Part shown: in pieces, positions 1 to 6,890 of the stretch
Numbering within the stretch: position 1 is the first letter of the stretch
Layout of the letters: each line of letters starts with the position of its first letter
Source: JBJHBY01 sp050485745
Lineage (GTDB): Bacteria; Pseudomonadota; Gammaproteobacteria; Pseudomonadales; CAMLJR01
Length of the DNA: 19,371 nucleotides
Direction of reading: 5' to 3'
NCBI GenBank assembly: GCA_050485745.1
Contig: JBJHBY010000036.1
Coordinates: 1 to 19,371 of the forward strand
The notes under the pieces: model-generated
Told to the model about the DNA's origin: nothing
Database searches by the model: none
The model's input: the letters and a program-made list of their open reading frames with translations, nothing else
Made by a program: the position numbers and the translations under genes

Positions 1-636
1 GCCCCAGACCTCGCCGGCAACATCGAACAGGGCATTGCCTGCCACCAGCCCGGCCTGGGTACCGCCGGAGCCCGTGGCGCTCACCAGCAGGTCGGGGCGA
101 ATTCCGGCCGTCTCACAGTCCGCGGCCAGCTCCTCACTGGCGGCGACATAGCCCCAGACACCGATATCGTCACTGGCCCCGGTGGGAATCACAAAGGGTC
201 TGCTCCCCGCCGCCTGCAGTCTTTGTTGTGCCACCTGCAGCAATTGGGGCAGTCGGGCCTGATAGCTCGCAGCGGGATGGTATTCGATACTGGCGCCAGC
301 CAATTGGTCGAGCAGCAGGTTGCCGTCGCCCGGCTGCGCCGCCTCTCCGCGCAAGACCAGGTGGCAGGCGAGGCCCAGGCGGGCGCAGCTCAGCGCCGTT
401 GCACGGCAGTGATTCGACTGCACACCACCACAGGTAATGATGGTGTCGGCGCCCTCGGCCAGTGCCTGTGCCAGGCAGAACTCCAGCTTGCGCAGCTTGT
501 TGCCGGATTCCGCACAGCCGGTGAGGTCGTCCCGCTTGACCCAGATGCGGGTGCCCTTCAGGCCGGCGGACAGGCGTGACAGGAGCGTCAGGGGGGTGGG
601 CAGCAGCGCCAGGGACAGGCGCTGCGGATAGTTCAC
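1..636 (-). CDS. D-cysteine desulfhydrase / ACC deaminase-family PLP enzyme, 3' end cut by window edge
   Basis: The first ~212 residues of a PLP-dependent enzyme of the tryptophan synthase beta fold; family members are about 330 residues long. Motifs seen: VKRDDLTG near residue 33, GNKLRKLEF near 45 (K47 is the expected PLP lysine), VQSNHCRAT near 72, a PTGASDDIGVWGY segment, and the phosphate-binding loop SATGSGGTQAGL close to the edge. The family either releases H2S, pyruvate and ammonia from D-cysteine or deaminates 1-aminocyclopropane-1-carboxylate; desulfhydrase is more likely, but the discriminating C-terminal residues lie outside the window. I chose the GTG at 636 (protein begins MNYPQRL); an in-frame GTG at 648 is an alternative. 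It lies just downstream of yajC on the same strand, so the two may be co-transcribed. Confidence 0.85.
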   Translation of the reverse strand, partial: MNYPQRLSLALLPTPLTLLSRLSAGLKGTRIWVKRDDLTGCAESGNKLRKLEFCLAQALAEGADTIITCGGVQSNHCRATALSCARLGLACHLVLRGEAAQPGDGNLLLDQLAGASIEYHPAASYQARLPQLLQVAQQRLQAAGSRPFVIPTGASDDIGVWGYVAASEELAADCETAGIRPDLLVSATGSGGTQAGLVAGNALFDVAGEVWG

Positions 637-658
637 GACGCGGGCCACCGGGCGCGAC

Positions 659-994
659 TCAGATCGACTTCAGCGTTCCCTTCGGCAACACCGCGTGGAT
701 GGCCATCTTCTGGAACTTGAGTTCAACGTTGTCGGCTACCTTGAGCACCAGGAAATCATCCTCGATGCGAATGACCTTGCCAAGAATACCGCTGCTGGTC
801 ACGACTTCGTCACCTTTCGCCAGGTTCGATACCATCTCCGCATGTTCTTTCTGGCGCTTGCGCTGCGGCCGGATGGCAATGAAATAGAACATCAAAAACA
901 GCCCCACCAGCAGGGCCAGTTGCAGGGCGCCAGCGGCACCTGCGGATTGCTGCCCGGCGGCCTGGGCATGGGCTTGCGAAATGAGCAGGCTCAT
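659..994 (-). CDS. yajC: YajC, Sec translocon accessory membrane protein
   Basis: A 111-residue protein with the YajC layout: a short N-terminus, one hydrophobic transmembrane segment (about residues 24-40, ALQLALLVGLFLMFYFIAI), the signature RPQRKRQKEH right after it, and a small cytoplasmic beta-rich domain (KGDEVVTSSGILGKV). YajC associates with SecD-SecF in the inner membrane and assists protein export. The ATG at 994 follows an AAGGA ribosome-binding site 7 bases upstream. Usually yajC sits between tgt and secD; here the gene downstream is a PLP enzyme and the gene upstream is exonuclease III. This copy is therefore either relocated or a second paralogue. The family assignment is secure; the context is unusual. 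Confidence 0.93.
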   Translation of the reverse strand: MSLLISQAHAQAAGQQSAGAAGALQLALLVGLFLMFYFIAIRPQRKRQKEHAEMVSNLAKGDEVVTSSGILGKVIRIEDDFLVLKVADNVELKFQKMAIHAVLPKGTLKSI

Positions 995-1106
995 GAATAC
1001 ATCCTTTGCTTGATGAAGTCGATTGCGCGGTGGTGGGTACCTTTTCGACCCCCCTCCCCGGGAGGCGACACTTTAACACTCCGGCACCACCCTGGGAAAA
1101 GGCTTT

Positions 1107-1119
1107 CGGCGCCCCGCCG
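1107..1119 (-). terminator. Short GC hairpin directly after the xthA stop (weak terminator candidate)
   Basis: Directly after the xthA stop codon the minus strand forms a 5-bp CGGCG/CGCCG stem with a 3-base loop, followed by AAAGCCTTTTCC. The stem is short and the T-run is displaced, so this is at best a weak intrinsic terminator separating xthA from yajC. Confidence 0.3.
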
Positions 1120-1893
1120 TCAGAAAGGCAGCGCGTAGTCCATGCTCAGGGGCGCGTGGTCGGAGAAGCGCTCTTCCCGGTAGATCGACGCACCCTGGAC
1201 CTGCGCTGCGAGATCCGGTGTGACCAGCTGGTAATCGAGGCGCCATCCCACGTTCTTCGCCCAGGCCTGCCCCCGGTTCGACCACCAGGTGTACTGCTCC
1301 GCCTCCTGATTGACCACACGAAAGGCGTCGACCCAGCCCTGTTCGTCGAACAAGCCCTGAAGCCAGGCCCTCTCCTCGGGCAGAAAGCCGGAGTTCTTCT
1401 GGTTCGCACGCCAGTTCTTCAGGTCAATCTCGCGGTGGCAGATATTCCAGTCGGCGCAGATGATATGACGGCGGCCATCCGCAGCGAGCCCGGCAAAATG
1501 CGGCTTGATGCGCTCCATGAACAGTACTTTACGGGCCTGGGCCTCGTCACTGGAGCTGCCGGAGGGTAAATACAACGACGCGATACTGAGGTCGCCAAAG
1601 TCAGCCTGGATATAGCGCCCTTCACTGTCGCAAGGCTCCCAGCCAAGGCCGCGCTGCACCCGGTCCGGTTCACGCCGGCAAAACAGCGCCGTGCCACTGT
1701 AGCCCTTTCGCTCGGCGTCAAAATAATACGTGTGGTAGCCATCGGGATAGAACAGGGCATCGTCAAGCTGGTGCTCCTGGGCCTTGGTCTCCTGGATGCA
1801 GACCACATCCGCATCCTGGTGATGCAGCCACTCGAAGAAACCCTTGCGCTGTGCGGAGCGAATGCCGTTGGCGTTGAAGGTCAATACCCGCAC
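1120..1893 (-). CDS. xthA: Exodeoxyribonuclease III (AP endonuclease, ExoIII family)
   Basis: A 257-residue member of the exonuclease-endonuclease-phosphatase family, the usual ExoIII length. Catalytic residues are present in order: N7 (FNANGIRSA), E35 (QETKAQ), Y108 (SLYLPSG), D148 and N150 (DWN), D220 (WRLDYQ) and D245-H246 (SDHAPL). It should cleave DNA at abasic sites and degrade duplex DNA 3'-5'. Parts of the chain (ERAWL, GWRLDYQ.VTP) recall the Pseudomonas Crc regulator, which has lost the catalytic residues; their retention here favours a real nuclease. The start is GTG at 1893, sharing its first base with the TAG stop of the upstream LLM gene (TAGTG). This suggests translational coupling and puts a DNA repair gene at the end of a metabolic unit. 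Confidence 0.92.
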   Translation of the reverse strand: MRVLTFNANGIRSAQRKGFFEWLHHQDADVVCIQETKAQEHQLDDALFYPDGYHTYYFDAERKGYSGTALFCRREPDRVQRGLGWEPCDSEGRYIQADFGDLSIASLYLPSGSSSDEAQARKVLFMERIKPHFAGLAADGRRHIICADWNICHREIDLKNWRANQKNSGFLPEERAWLQGLFDEQGWVDAFRVVNQEAEQYTWWSNRGQAWAKNVGWRLDYQLVTPDLAAQVQGASIYREERFSDHAPLSMDYALPF

Positions 1894-2780
1894 TACAGTC
1901 GCCCCTCGCGCATGGGCGTAATGACATCGTCGGCATAGCGGCGCACGCAGTCCAGGCGGTGCTGCAGGTCCATGGGATCCCCCGGGTACAGCATCCAGGG
2001 GTGGACAATGGTATCGGTCACGCCGAGATCGCGCAGGCCGGCAACGGTGTCGGCATCGGCGGAGCCGGGCATGATCTTGAACTCAAAAGAACGCGAGGTC
2101 GTACCGTAATCCTGGCGATAGCGTTGCATGCGGGCAATCATGCCGGCAATATCGTCCAGGCTGCAGCGCGCGCTCTCCCAGCCCAGATAGCCATCGGCGA
2201 TGCGCGCGGCACGCTTCAGCACCGCCTCGGCCAACCCACCGAGGTAGATGGGCATGGGTTGCTCCGGAACCGGCGCAATCTGCAACCGCGGATAATCATA
2301 GAAGCGCCCATGGTGTTCCCAGAGCCCGCCAGCGGTAATCCCGCGAATGACCTCGATCATTTCCGCCGAGCGTGGGCCGCGCTGGTCCCAATCCTGGCGC
2401 AACACCTGAAAATCCTCCGGCCAGGGGCTGAGCCCGCAGCCGAGACCAAAGCGATTACCGGCGATTACCGCCACGCTGCTGGCCTGCTTCGCTACCAGCA
2501 GCGGGTCGCGCACAGCCAGCTTGAGGACGTTGGTATAGAAGTGCACACGCCGCGTCACTGCGGCCATCGCTGAAACGATGGCAAAGGGATCAAGGAACGG
2601 CGTGTCCGCAGCCCAGAAGCGTGAACCGTCTTCGGAATAGGGATAGGGCTCCGAAGTCTGCTCGAACCAGAACAGCCCGTCAGGCACGGCGACGGCATCC
2701 CAGCCGCAGTCATCGGCATACTGGGCCAGAGGCAGATAGTGCTCGGCAGGACAGAAGCCGATACTCAGGGTGAACTGCAT
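1893..2780 (-). CDS. LLM-class (luciferase-like) flavin/F420-dependent oxidoreductase
   Basis: A 295-residue TIM-barrel oxidoreductase of the bacterial luciferase superfamily. It starts MQFTLSIGF and continues with the typical PLAQYADDCGWDAVAVPD, an FYTNVLKLAVRDPLLVAKQASSVAV-type segment, GNRFGLGCGLSP, and IYLGGLAEAVLKRAARIADGYLGW, which resembles the F420-type LLM group known best from Actinobacteria (TIGR03619-like). The cofactor (F420 or FMN) and substrate cannot be read. I chose the ATG at 2780, which has GGGAG about 5 bases upstream. An in-frame ATG at 2819 overlaps the stop of the SnoaL-like gene (ATGA) and would add 13 residues with no family resemblance. It lies between the SnoaL-like gene and xthA, and its stop overlaps the xthA start. 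Confidence 0.85.
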   Translation of the reverse strand: MQFTLSIGFCPAEHYLPLAQYADDCGWDAVAVPDGLFWFEQTSEPYPYSEDGSRFWAADTPFLDPFAIVSAMAAVTRRVHFYTNVLKLAVRDPLLVAKQASSVAVIAGNRFGLGCGLSPWPEDFQVLRQDWDQRGPRSAEMIEVIRGITAGGLWEHHGRFYDYPRLQIAPVPEQPMPIYLGGLAEAVLKRAARIADGYLGWESARCSLDDIAGMIARMQRYRQDYGTTSRSFEFKIMPGSADADTVAGLRDLGVTDTIVHPWMLYPGDPMDLQHRLDCVRRYADDVITPMREGRL

Positions 2781-2815
2781 GACATCTCCCGCATGACGGC
2801 CACCCGGGCCGGCAT

Positions 2816-3268
2816 TCATTTCAGTGGCTTGAATTCATGGGGTACGTTGAAGTCGTAGCCGTACTCCTCAATGCGTTCGCAGATGCGCCAGCCGTCGGCG
2901 GTGCGGACCAGGCGATCGTTATACCATAGTCCGTAGAACGCCACCTGATGGGTGCCGTCCTTGAGCGGGATCTCCATCGGGTTGTGCAGCATGGTGCGTG
3001 CACGCGCGGTGTCGCCATCCAGCCAGACGCGACTGTTGGCAATCATGTGCTGTGCCGCCTTGAAGAACGGCAACACCTTTTTCAGGTAATCCTTGATCTC
3101 GCCAAGGTTGCCGCGGATACCACCCAACTCGGTGTAGTCGATCAGCGCATCAGCGGTGAAGATACGATCGAAGGCTTCGATATCCTTGCTGTCTACCGCT
3201 GAACAGTAATCGATCAGCAGGTCATTGATCTCGATGCGGTCGGATATTTCCTGGACTGACAGTGCCAT
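2816..3268 (-). CDS. SnoaL-like / NTF2-fold protein
   Basis: A 150-residue protein of the SnoaL/NTF2-like alpha+beta barrel superfamily. It has the usual N-terminal helix (EISDRIEINDLLIDYCSAVDSKDIEAFDRIFTADA in essence), a central DYTELGG stretch, a HMIANSRVWLDGD strand and a C-terminal DGWRICERIEEYGYDF strand. Members are polyketide cyclases, steroid isomerases, dehydratases and dioxygenase-associated proteins, so the reaction is not predictable from the fold. The family suits a catabolic cluster handling polycyclic or CoA-linked substrates. The ATG at 3268 follows a G-rich stretch 7 bases upstream; an in-frame start at 3331 would add 21 unrelated residues. It is the first gene of a minus-strand unit with the LLM oxidoreductase and xthA, divergent from the acyl-CoA synthetase. 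Confidence 0.82.
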   Translation of the reverse strand: MALSVQEISDRIEINDLLIDYCSAVDSKDIEAFDRIFTADALIDYTELGGIRGNLGEIKDYLKKVLPFFKAAQHMIANSRVWLDGDTARARTMLHNPMEIPLKDGTHQVAFYGLWYNDRLVRTADGWRICERIEEYGYDFNVPHEFKPLK

Positions 3269-3319
3269 GGTGCAACCCCCCGGGGCGTGATGAAGTCTGG
3301 AGCTTAACAGCCCTGGATG

Positions 3320-3341
3320 CACGGCGGCCAAGCCCGCCGTG
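3320..3341. other. 8-bp inverted repeat in the divergent intergenic region
   Basis: CACGGCGG and CCGCCGTG flank a 6-base loop (3328-3333). It lies about 50 bases upstream of the SnoaL-like start and about 90 bases upstream of the TATAAT that faces the other way. There is no T-tract on either strand. It could be an operator or an untranslated-leader structure; its role is unknown. Confidence 0.4.
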
Positions 3342-3405
3342 GCGCGCCTGCACTCAGGTTCAATATCCTTGACTGCCTCCGGCAGGGCACCTTGCGGAAT
3401 GAAGG

Positions 3406-3434
3406 TTTCTTTGCGCCCCGGCTGTTCCTATAAT
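3406..3434 (+). promoter_or_regulatory. Promoter candidate for the acyl-CoA synthetase / carboxyltransferase pair
   Basis: A perfect -10 hexamer TATAAT lies at 3429-3434, 66 bases before the ATG at 3501. At 17-bp spacing the -35 position (3406-3411, TTTCTT) matches the consensus poorly, so the promoter may need an activator. Between the predicted transcription start (about 3441) and the ATG lies a small CCCG/CGGG hairpin (3451-3462). Confidence 0.45.
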
Positions 3435-3500
3435 GCGGCGTTCGAGTGATCCCGCAAGCGGGGGTCGTTGTCCAGCCCTGCCCACCGATGGTGAAAGCCG

Positions 3501-5207
3501 ATGCATGAGATTGCCGCAAAACTCGCCGAAAGCACCGCCCAGCTGACCGCCCCCGGCGCCCCCTACGAGCTGGAGGATGCCGAGATCAATGGCTACCCCT
3601 GCCGCCAGTTCCGCAATGTGCCCGCCAATGTGCGTGAACTGCTGGCGGTCGGCCGCCAGCACGGAGACAAGGTCTTTCTGGTCTATGAAGGCGAGGAATG
3701 GAGCTTCAACCGCTTCTTTGCTCAGGTCGATGCCATCGGCGCGCGCCTGGCCAGTGAATTCGGGGTCGGCAAGGGCGATCGGGTCGCCATTGCCATGCGC
3801 AATTACCCGGAGTGGATGACAGCCTACGTTGCAATCGTTTCCATGGGTGCTGTGGCAGTTCCTCTCAACAGTTGGGGCAAGCGTGATGAACTCGAGTACG
3901 GCCTCACCGACTCCGGTGCCCGTATCGTGTTCTGCGATCCTCCCCGGCTCGATCACATCGCGGCGGATCTCGGCACCCTGGGTGTCCGTGCAATCGTCGC
4001 CCGCAGCAACGGTGCGGCGCTCCCCGAGGGGGCGATCAGCCTGGAGAGCCTCCTGGAGGGCAGCGAGGGAGCCACTCTCCCCGCCTTCGATGTGGCGCCG
4101 GACGACGCGGCGATGATCATGTACACCTCCGGCACCACCGGCCGCCCCAAGGGTGCGCTCAGCACCCAGCGCAACGTCGTGCAGGCAATCCATGGCTTCG
4201 AGTTCGGCGCCATGCTCATGGCCATGAATAACCAGAAGGCGATCGAACACATGCTCACCAGCGGCAATGAGCCATCGTCGCTGCTGGCGGTGCCGCTGTT
4301 CCACGTCAGTGGCTGTTATGCGCAGTTTCTGCTGTCCCTGCGCGGGGGGCGCAAGATCGTGATGATGTACAAGTGGGATCCGACCCAGGCGCTGAAGCTG
4401 ATCGAGAAGCACCGCATCACCTCCTTTTCCGGTGCGCCGGCGATGGTCATGGATGTACTCGATCATCCCGAATTCGACAACCACGACACCAGCGCGCTGT
4501 TCTCGGTCGGCGGCGGCGGTGCCGCCTGTCCGCCGCGCTACTCGAAGCTGGTTTATGAAAAGATCCCCATGGCCTACCCCGGTGCGGGCTATGGCATGAC
4601 CGAGACCAACGCCATCTGCTCCAGCTTCACCGGCGAGCCCTACCGCTACAAGCCACGCGCTTCCGGCTACCTGGTGCCGATCATGGAACTCAAGACCGTT
4701 GACGAGAACGGCCGCGACCTGCCCCCGGGCGAGACCGGTGAGATCTGGGTGCGCGGGCCCACCGTGATCCAGGGTTACTGGAACCGTCCAGATGCCAATG
4801 CCGAAACCTTCCACGACGGCTGGTTGGCCACGGGAGACATCGGCCATCTCGACGAGGAGGGCTTTGTCTTCATCGTCGACCGTGCCAAGGACATCGTGAT
4901 CCGCGGCGGTGAGAACATCTCCTCGGGCGAAGTCGAAGGCGTCTTGTCCTGGCACCCGGCGGTACAGGAAGCTGCGGCCTTTGGCGTACCCCACGACACC
5001 CTGGGCGAGGAACTGGCCGTTGCCGTGACCCTGCGTCCCGGCCAGAGCACCGATGCCGAAGGCATCCGCGCCTTCGTCGGCGAGCACCTGGCGGGCTTCA
5101 AGGTGCCGGCCTACGTCTGGATTCGCGACGAAGCCCTGCCACGCAATGCCACGGGCAAGATCGTCAAGAAGACCATCCGCGAGGAATATCTGGCACGCCA
5201 GTCCTGA
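3501..5207 (+). CDS. Acyl-CoA synthetase (class I AMP-forming, FadD-like)
   Basis: A 568-residue adenylate-forming ligase that activates a carboxylic acid with ATP to acyl-AMP and then forms the CoA thioester. Motifs seen: the P-loop YTSGTTGRPKG at about residues 208-218, YGMTETN near 367, the hinge region WLATGDIGHLDEEGFVFIVDRAKD, IRGGENISSGEVE, and the C-terminal catalytic lysine K553 in LPRNATGKIVKK. Length and motif order match medium/long-chain or aromatic/steroid-side-chain acyl-CoA ligases; the substrate is unknown. The ATG at 3501 has a weak GGTGAAAG upstream. It is the first gene of a plus-strand pair with the carboxyltransferase 73 bases downstream. A long open frame on the opposite strand (3360-5234) is an antisense shadow. 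Confidence 0.93.
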   Translation: MHEIAAKLAESTAQLTAPGAPYELEDAEINGYPCRQFRNVPANVRELLAVGRQHGDKVFLVYEGEEWSFNRFFAQVDAIGARLASEFGVGKGDRVAIAMRNYPEWMTAYVAIVSMGAVAVPLNSWGKRDELEYGLTDSGARIVFCDPPRLDHIAADLGTLGVRAIVARSNGAALPEGAISLESLLEGSEGATLPAFDVAPDDAAMIMYTSGTTGRPKGALSTQRNVVQAIHGFEFGAMLMAMNNQKAIEHMLTSGNEPSSLLAVPLFHVSGCYAQFLLSLRGGRKIVMMYKWDPTQALKLIEKHRITSFSGAPAMVMDVLDHPEFDNHDTSALFSVGGGGAACPPRYSKLVYEKIPMAYPGAGYGMTETNAICSSFTGEPYRYKPRASGYLVPIMELKTVDENGRDLPPGETGEIWVRGPTVIQGYWNRPDANAETFHDGWLATGDIGHLDEEGFVFIVDRAKDIVIRGGENISSGEVEGVLSWHPAVQEAAAFGVPHDTLGEELAVAVTLRPGQSTDAEGIRAFVGEHLAGFKVPAYVWIRDEALPRNATGKIVKKTIREEYLARQS

Positions 5208-5232
5208 AACGGCCAGGTCCCACGCCGATCGC

Positions 5233-5259
5233 ACCGCATGCAGAGAGGCTGTATGCGGT
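5233..5259 (+). other. Intercistronic hairpin between acyl-CoA synthetase and carboxyltransferase
   Basis: An 11-bp stem (ACCGCATGCAG paired with CTGTATGCGGT, one G-T wobble) encloses the 5-base loop AGAGG. It ends 21 bases before the next ATG and has no T-run, so it is not a normal intrinsic terminator. It could be an RNA-processing or stability element that tunes the ratio of the two products. Confidence 0.5.
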
Positions 5260-5280
5260 CTTCATGGAGCCCGCACCCCG

Positions 5281-6807
5281 ATGAGCAAGTCCCCCATTCC
5301 CGACGAATGGCAATCACTGCTGGATGAGTTGCGGCAGCGCAGCGACGCAGGCCGGGCCATGGGTGGCCCGGAGAAGCTGGCGAAGCGCCGCGATGCCGGC
5401 CAGGCCAACGCCCGGGAGGTGATCGATCTGCTGGTCGACCCCGGCAGCTTCACGGAGCTGGGCACCCTGGTCGGCACCCTCAGCCCCACACCTCTGCCCG
5501 CGGATGCCCTCGTCGGTGGCATCGCCCGCATCGACGGCCGCCCGGTGGTCGTGGCCTGCGAGGACTTTACGGTCAAGGGTGGCTCGATCGGGCACGGCAC
5601 CAATGCCAAGCGGGTGCGCCTCGCCGAACTCGCCGGCCAGCAGGGAGTGCCCTATATCCTGCTACTCGACGGCGCCGGCGCCCGGGTCAATGCGCCGGGT
5701 GAACGCTACCCCTACGCGCCCACCGACCTGCAGGCCATTGCGAGGCTGCTGGGCGTGGTCCCCACAGTTGCCGTGGTGTTCGGCTCTTCCGCCGGGCATG
5801 GAGCGCTGAGCGGCGTGATGATGGACTTCGTGGTCATGACCGAGGATGCCAGCCTGTTCTCCGCCGGCCCTCCCCTGGTTGCCGCGGCGCTGGGGGAGCA
5901 GGTCAGCAAGGAGCAACTGGGCGGGGCACAGATGCATGCCAGCATCAGCGGTGTCGCCCACAACATCGTTCCGGATGCCGCCGCCGCCTGTGCCCTGGTG
6001 CGGCGCTACCTCGGTTATCTTCCGGGTAACGCCCGGCAGCGGCCACTTTCGACAGTGAGCGGCGACGACACCGGGCCACGGGAACTGGATGACATCCTGA
6101 GCATCATCCCGCGCAATGGTCAGCATCCCTACGATGTGCGTAAAGTCATCGAGCGCGTGGTGGACCAGGGCAGTTTTCTCGAGATCCAGCCTCTCTACGG
6201 ACGCTCCATGGTGGTCGGCCTGGCGCGCCTGGGCGGGCAGGCCATTGCCGTACTGGCCAACCAGCCCACGGTACTGGCGGGCTCGATTACCCGGGAGGCG
6301 GCCGACAAGGCCACCCACTTCATCGACCTGGCCAACAGCTATCACCTGCCGGCGCTGTTCCTGGCCGACAACCCCGGCATCATGTCCGGCTCCAAGGCAG
6401 AGCAGAACGGCACCCTGCGTGCCGCGGCGCGGATGTATGCCGCGCAAAGCCGACTGGCATCACCGAAACTGCACGTGACCCTGCGCAAGGCATTTGGCTT
6501 TGGCAGTTCGATCATGGCGATGAACCCCTTCGACCAGCAAACCCTGACCCTGGCACTGCCGGGTATTACCCTCGGCGGTATCCCCGCCCGCGGCGGTGAT
6601 ACCGCCGCCAAACTCGACGAGGCCAGCGCACGGGCACTGGCGGAAGCCGAGGCAGCCGGCACCTGGAGCACCGGTGACAGCATGGCCTTCGATGAGATCA
6701 TCGACCCGAGGCAGCTGCGCAATGCCCTGCTCGCGGGTATCGATCTGATGCGCCACCGCCTGGAACAGGCGCCGGCGCCGGTGCAGGTGCCGCCCCTGCG
6801 TCCCTGA
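5281..6807 (+). CDS. Acyl-CoA carboxylase beta subunit (carboxyltransferase)
   Basis: A 508-residue protein with the tandem crotonase-like N and C carboxyltransferase domains of the PccB/AccD-type family, which moves CO2 from carboxybiotin to an acyl-CoA. Seen: DFTVKGGSIG near 95-104, DGAGAR at 130-135 where propionyl-CoA carboxylases usually have DSGGAR, FGSSAGHGALSG near 168, IIPRNGQHPYDVR opening the C domain, the acyl-CoA-binding loop region DNPGIMSGSKAEQNGTLRAAARM, and RKAFGFGSSIM where RKAYGGAY-like residues are usual. It is a divergent subfamily of unpredicted substrate. The ATG at 5281 has GGAG 11 bases upstream; an earlier in-frame start at 5053 would run inside the synthetase gene. 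No biotin carboxylase or biotin carrier gene lies in the window. Confidence 0.88.
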   Translation: MSKSPIPDEWQSLLDELRQRSDAGRAMGGPEKLAKRRDAGQANAREVIDLLVDPGSFTELGTLVGTLSPTPLPADALVGGIARIDGRPVVVACEDFTVKGGSIGHGTNAKRVRLAELAGQQGVPYILLLDGAGARVNAPGERYPYAPTDLQAIARLLGVVPTVAVVFGSSAGHGALSGVMMDFVVMTEDASLFSAGPPLVAAALGEQVSKEQLGGAQMHASISGVAHNIVPDAAAACALVRRYLGYLPGNARQRPLSTVSGDDTGPRELDDILSIIPRNGQHPYDVRKVIERVVDQGSFLEIQPLYGRSMVVGLARLGGQAIAVLANQPTVLAGSITREAADKATHFIDLANSYHLPALFLADNPGIMSGSKAEQNGTLRAAARMYAAQSRLASPKLHVTLRKAFGFGSSIMAMNPFDQQTLTLALPGITLGGIPARGGDTAAKLDEASARALAEAEAAGTWSTGDSMAFDEIIDPRQLRNALLAGIDLMRHRLEQAPAPVQVPPLRP

Positions 6808-6812
6808 GGCCG

Positions 6813-6843
6813 CCCTCGCCTCGATCAGGCGTCCAGGCGAGGG
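6813..6843. terminator. Hairpin between convergent genes (terminator candidate)
   Basis: A perfect 9-bp inverted repeat, CCCTCGCCT (6813-6821) and AGGCGAGGG (6835-6843), with a 13-base loop. It starts 6 bases after the carboxyltransferase stop and faces the convergent HsaA-like gene. It lacks a T-tract on both strands, so intrinsic termination is only possible, though the position fits. Confidence 0.4.
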
Positions 6844-6890
6844 GCCAGATCCATCAAATACCGGGTTGATCAAAGGCTCAGTTCAGTTGA

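Noticed and set aside
1053..1065. CCTCC-CCG-GGAGG inverted repeat upstream of yajC
   Set aside because: Only 5 bp with a 3-base loop and no T-tract; expected by chance in GC-rich DNA.
1120..1893. Assignment of this protein as the Crc catabolite repression regulator
   Set aside because: Some stretches resemble Crc, but all ExoIII catalytic residues are kept, unlike in Crc.
3360..5234. 624-codon open frame on the minus strand
   Set aside because: It is antisense to the acyl-CoA synthetase, which has all adenylate-forming motifs; the shadow product shows no family.
5662..6447. 261-codon open frame on the minus strand
   Set aside because: It lies inside the carboxyltransferase gene in antisense; no recognisable domain.
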